Shown: piece by piece, positions 5,119 to 5,486 of the stretch
Numbering within the stretch: the stretch's first letter is position 1
Layout of the letters: each line of letters opens with the position of its first letter
Program-made: the position numbers and the translations under genes
Origin: Bacillota bacterium
Lineage (GTDB): Bacteria > Bacillota > UBA4882 > UBA8346
Direction: 5' to 3'
Length of the DNA stretch: 5,486 nucleotides
Assembly: GCA_028282485.1 (NCBI GenBank)
Contig: JANQHU010000046.1
Location: 1-5,486, forward strand
Notes under the pieces: generated by a model
Told to the model about the DNA's origin: nothing
Seen by the model: the letters and a program-made list of their open reading frames with translations, nothing else
Databases searched by the model: none

Positions 5119-5486
5119 TTAAGAAGTTGGAATTTCACCAGCATAAATCTTTTGATAAATTCCTGCTGCTGTTTCTAAGATAATGCTCCCATCTGCTTCC
5201 AGTGCTACTGCTTTCCCGGAAGCAATTCTGCCAAACCCCTGATCAATAGTGATTAATTTGCCAATAGTCACCGAATTTTGACGGGCATAATCTAAAACAC
5301 TAGCGGTCTCCCCCCGCAAAAAAGCTTGGTAAGCAGGCTCGAAACTAGTTAAAAATGAACGCAACAATTCCTGCCGCAAAAATTTTTCGCCGCATATTTC
5401 CCGTAAAGAGGTAGCCTTCTCTTGTAATTCGGGAGGAAAATCTCCATTTTGCTGATTAACATTCAGCCCAATCCCCAAAATTAGAT
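5119..5486 (-). CDS. birA: Biotin-protein ligase BirA, C-terminal part (truncated by window edge)
   Basis: BirA activates biotin as biotinyl-AMP and transfers it to the lysine of biotin carrier proteins such as acetyl-CoA carboxylase BCCP. The visible part is about 122 residues. It starts in the end of the catalytic domain, with the conserved ILGIGLNVNQ strand, continues through a helical section (ATSLREI, then LLRSFLTSFEPAYQAFL) and ends with the small SH3-like C-terminal domain, ITIDQGFGRIASGKAVALE through to YAGEIPTS. The TTG at 5478-5476 is an internal Leu codon, not a start: the frame stays open to the window edge, and the family has Leu or a similar residue there. The catalytic GRGRXG motif and any N-terminal repressor domain lie outside the window. 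It is convergent with mlaD, with 25 bp between the stops and no evident hairpin terminator there. Its proximity to mla is probably incidental. Confidence 0.93.
   Translation of the reverse strand, partial: LILGIGLNVNQQNGDFPPELQEKATSLREICGEKFLRQELLRSFLTSFEPAYQAFLRGETASVLDYARQNSVTIGKLITIDQGFGRIASGKAVALEADGSIILETAAGIYQKIYAGEIPTS

Overview
The window is AT-rich bacterial DNA that most likely comes from a diderm (outer-membrane-bearing) Firmicute, probably the Negativicutes, although Halanaerobiales or another diderm clade is possible. Three observations support this. It encodes a DUF951 protein, a family typical of Firmicutes. Its ribosome-binding sites are strong and purine-rich, and TTG and GTG starts are used. 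It also carries a lipid-transport operon whose substrate-binding protein ends in what looks like an outer-membrane beta-barrel, an architecture described in Veillonella.

Layout. Positions 1-89 hold the 3' end of an unidentified plus-strand gene, followed by a strong intrinsic terminator (122-163). A minus-strand pair follows: a TTG-started glycine-cleavage H-protein homologue (450-833) and then a 66-residue DUF951 protein (222-422), 27 bp apart and probably one transcript. The H-protein homologue carries Asp where the lipoyl-lysine should be. A divergent intergenic region (848-1025) contains a good sigma-A-type promoter for a plus-strand iron-sulfur flavoprotein of the NADPH-dependent FMN reductase family (1026-1637). 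The 380 bp that follow hold a 33-codon strongly basic small ORF (1737-1838). It has a strong Shine-Dalgarno sequence that could be partly masked by a leader stem, and a perfect 14-bp hairpin (1862-1896) follows it.

The main content is a three-gene operon, mlaE (2018-2833), mlaF (start revised to GTG at 2880) and mlaD (3657-5093). MlaE is the inner-membrane permease and MlaF the ATPase. MlaD is an MCE-domain protein with an N-terminal membrane anchor, about 200 residues of mostly helical sequence, and a C-terminal beta-strand-rich domain of about 125 residues ending in a BAM-type beta-signal and a terminal Phe. Together they would form an ATP-driven phospholipid bridge from inner to outer membrane without a soluble MlaC shuttle. 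No mlaB, mlaC or mlaA is seen in the window.

The right edge holds the convergent C-terminal part of birA (5119 to the edge, minus strand). The most unusual items are the lysine-less H protein beside DUF951, the MlaD-barrel fusion, and the small basic ORF with its flanking RNA structures.
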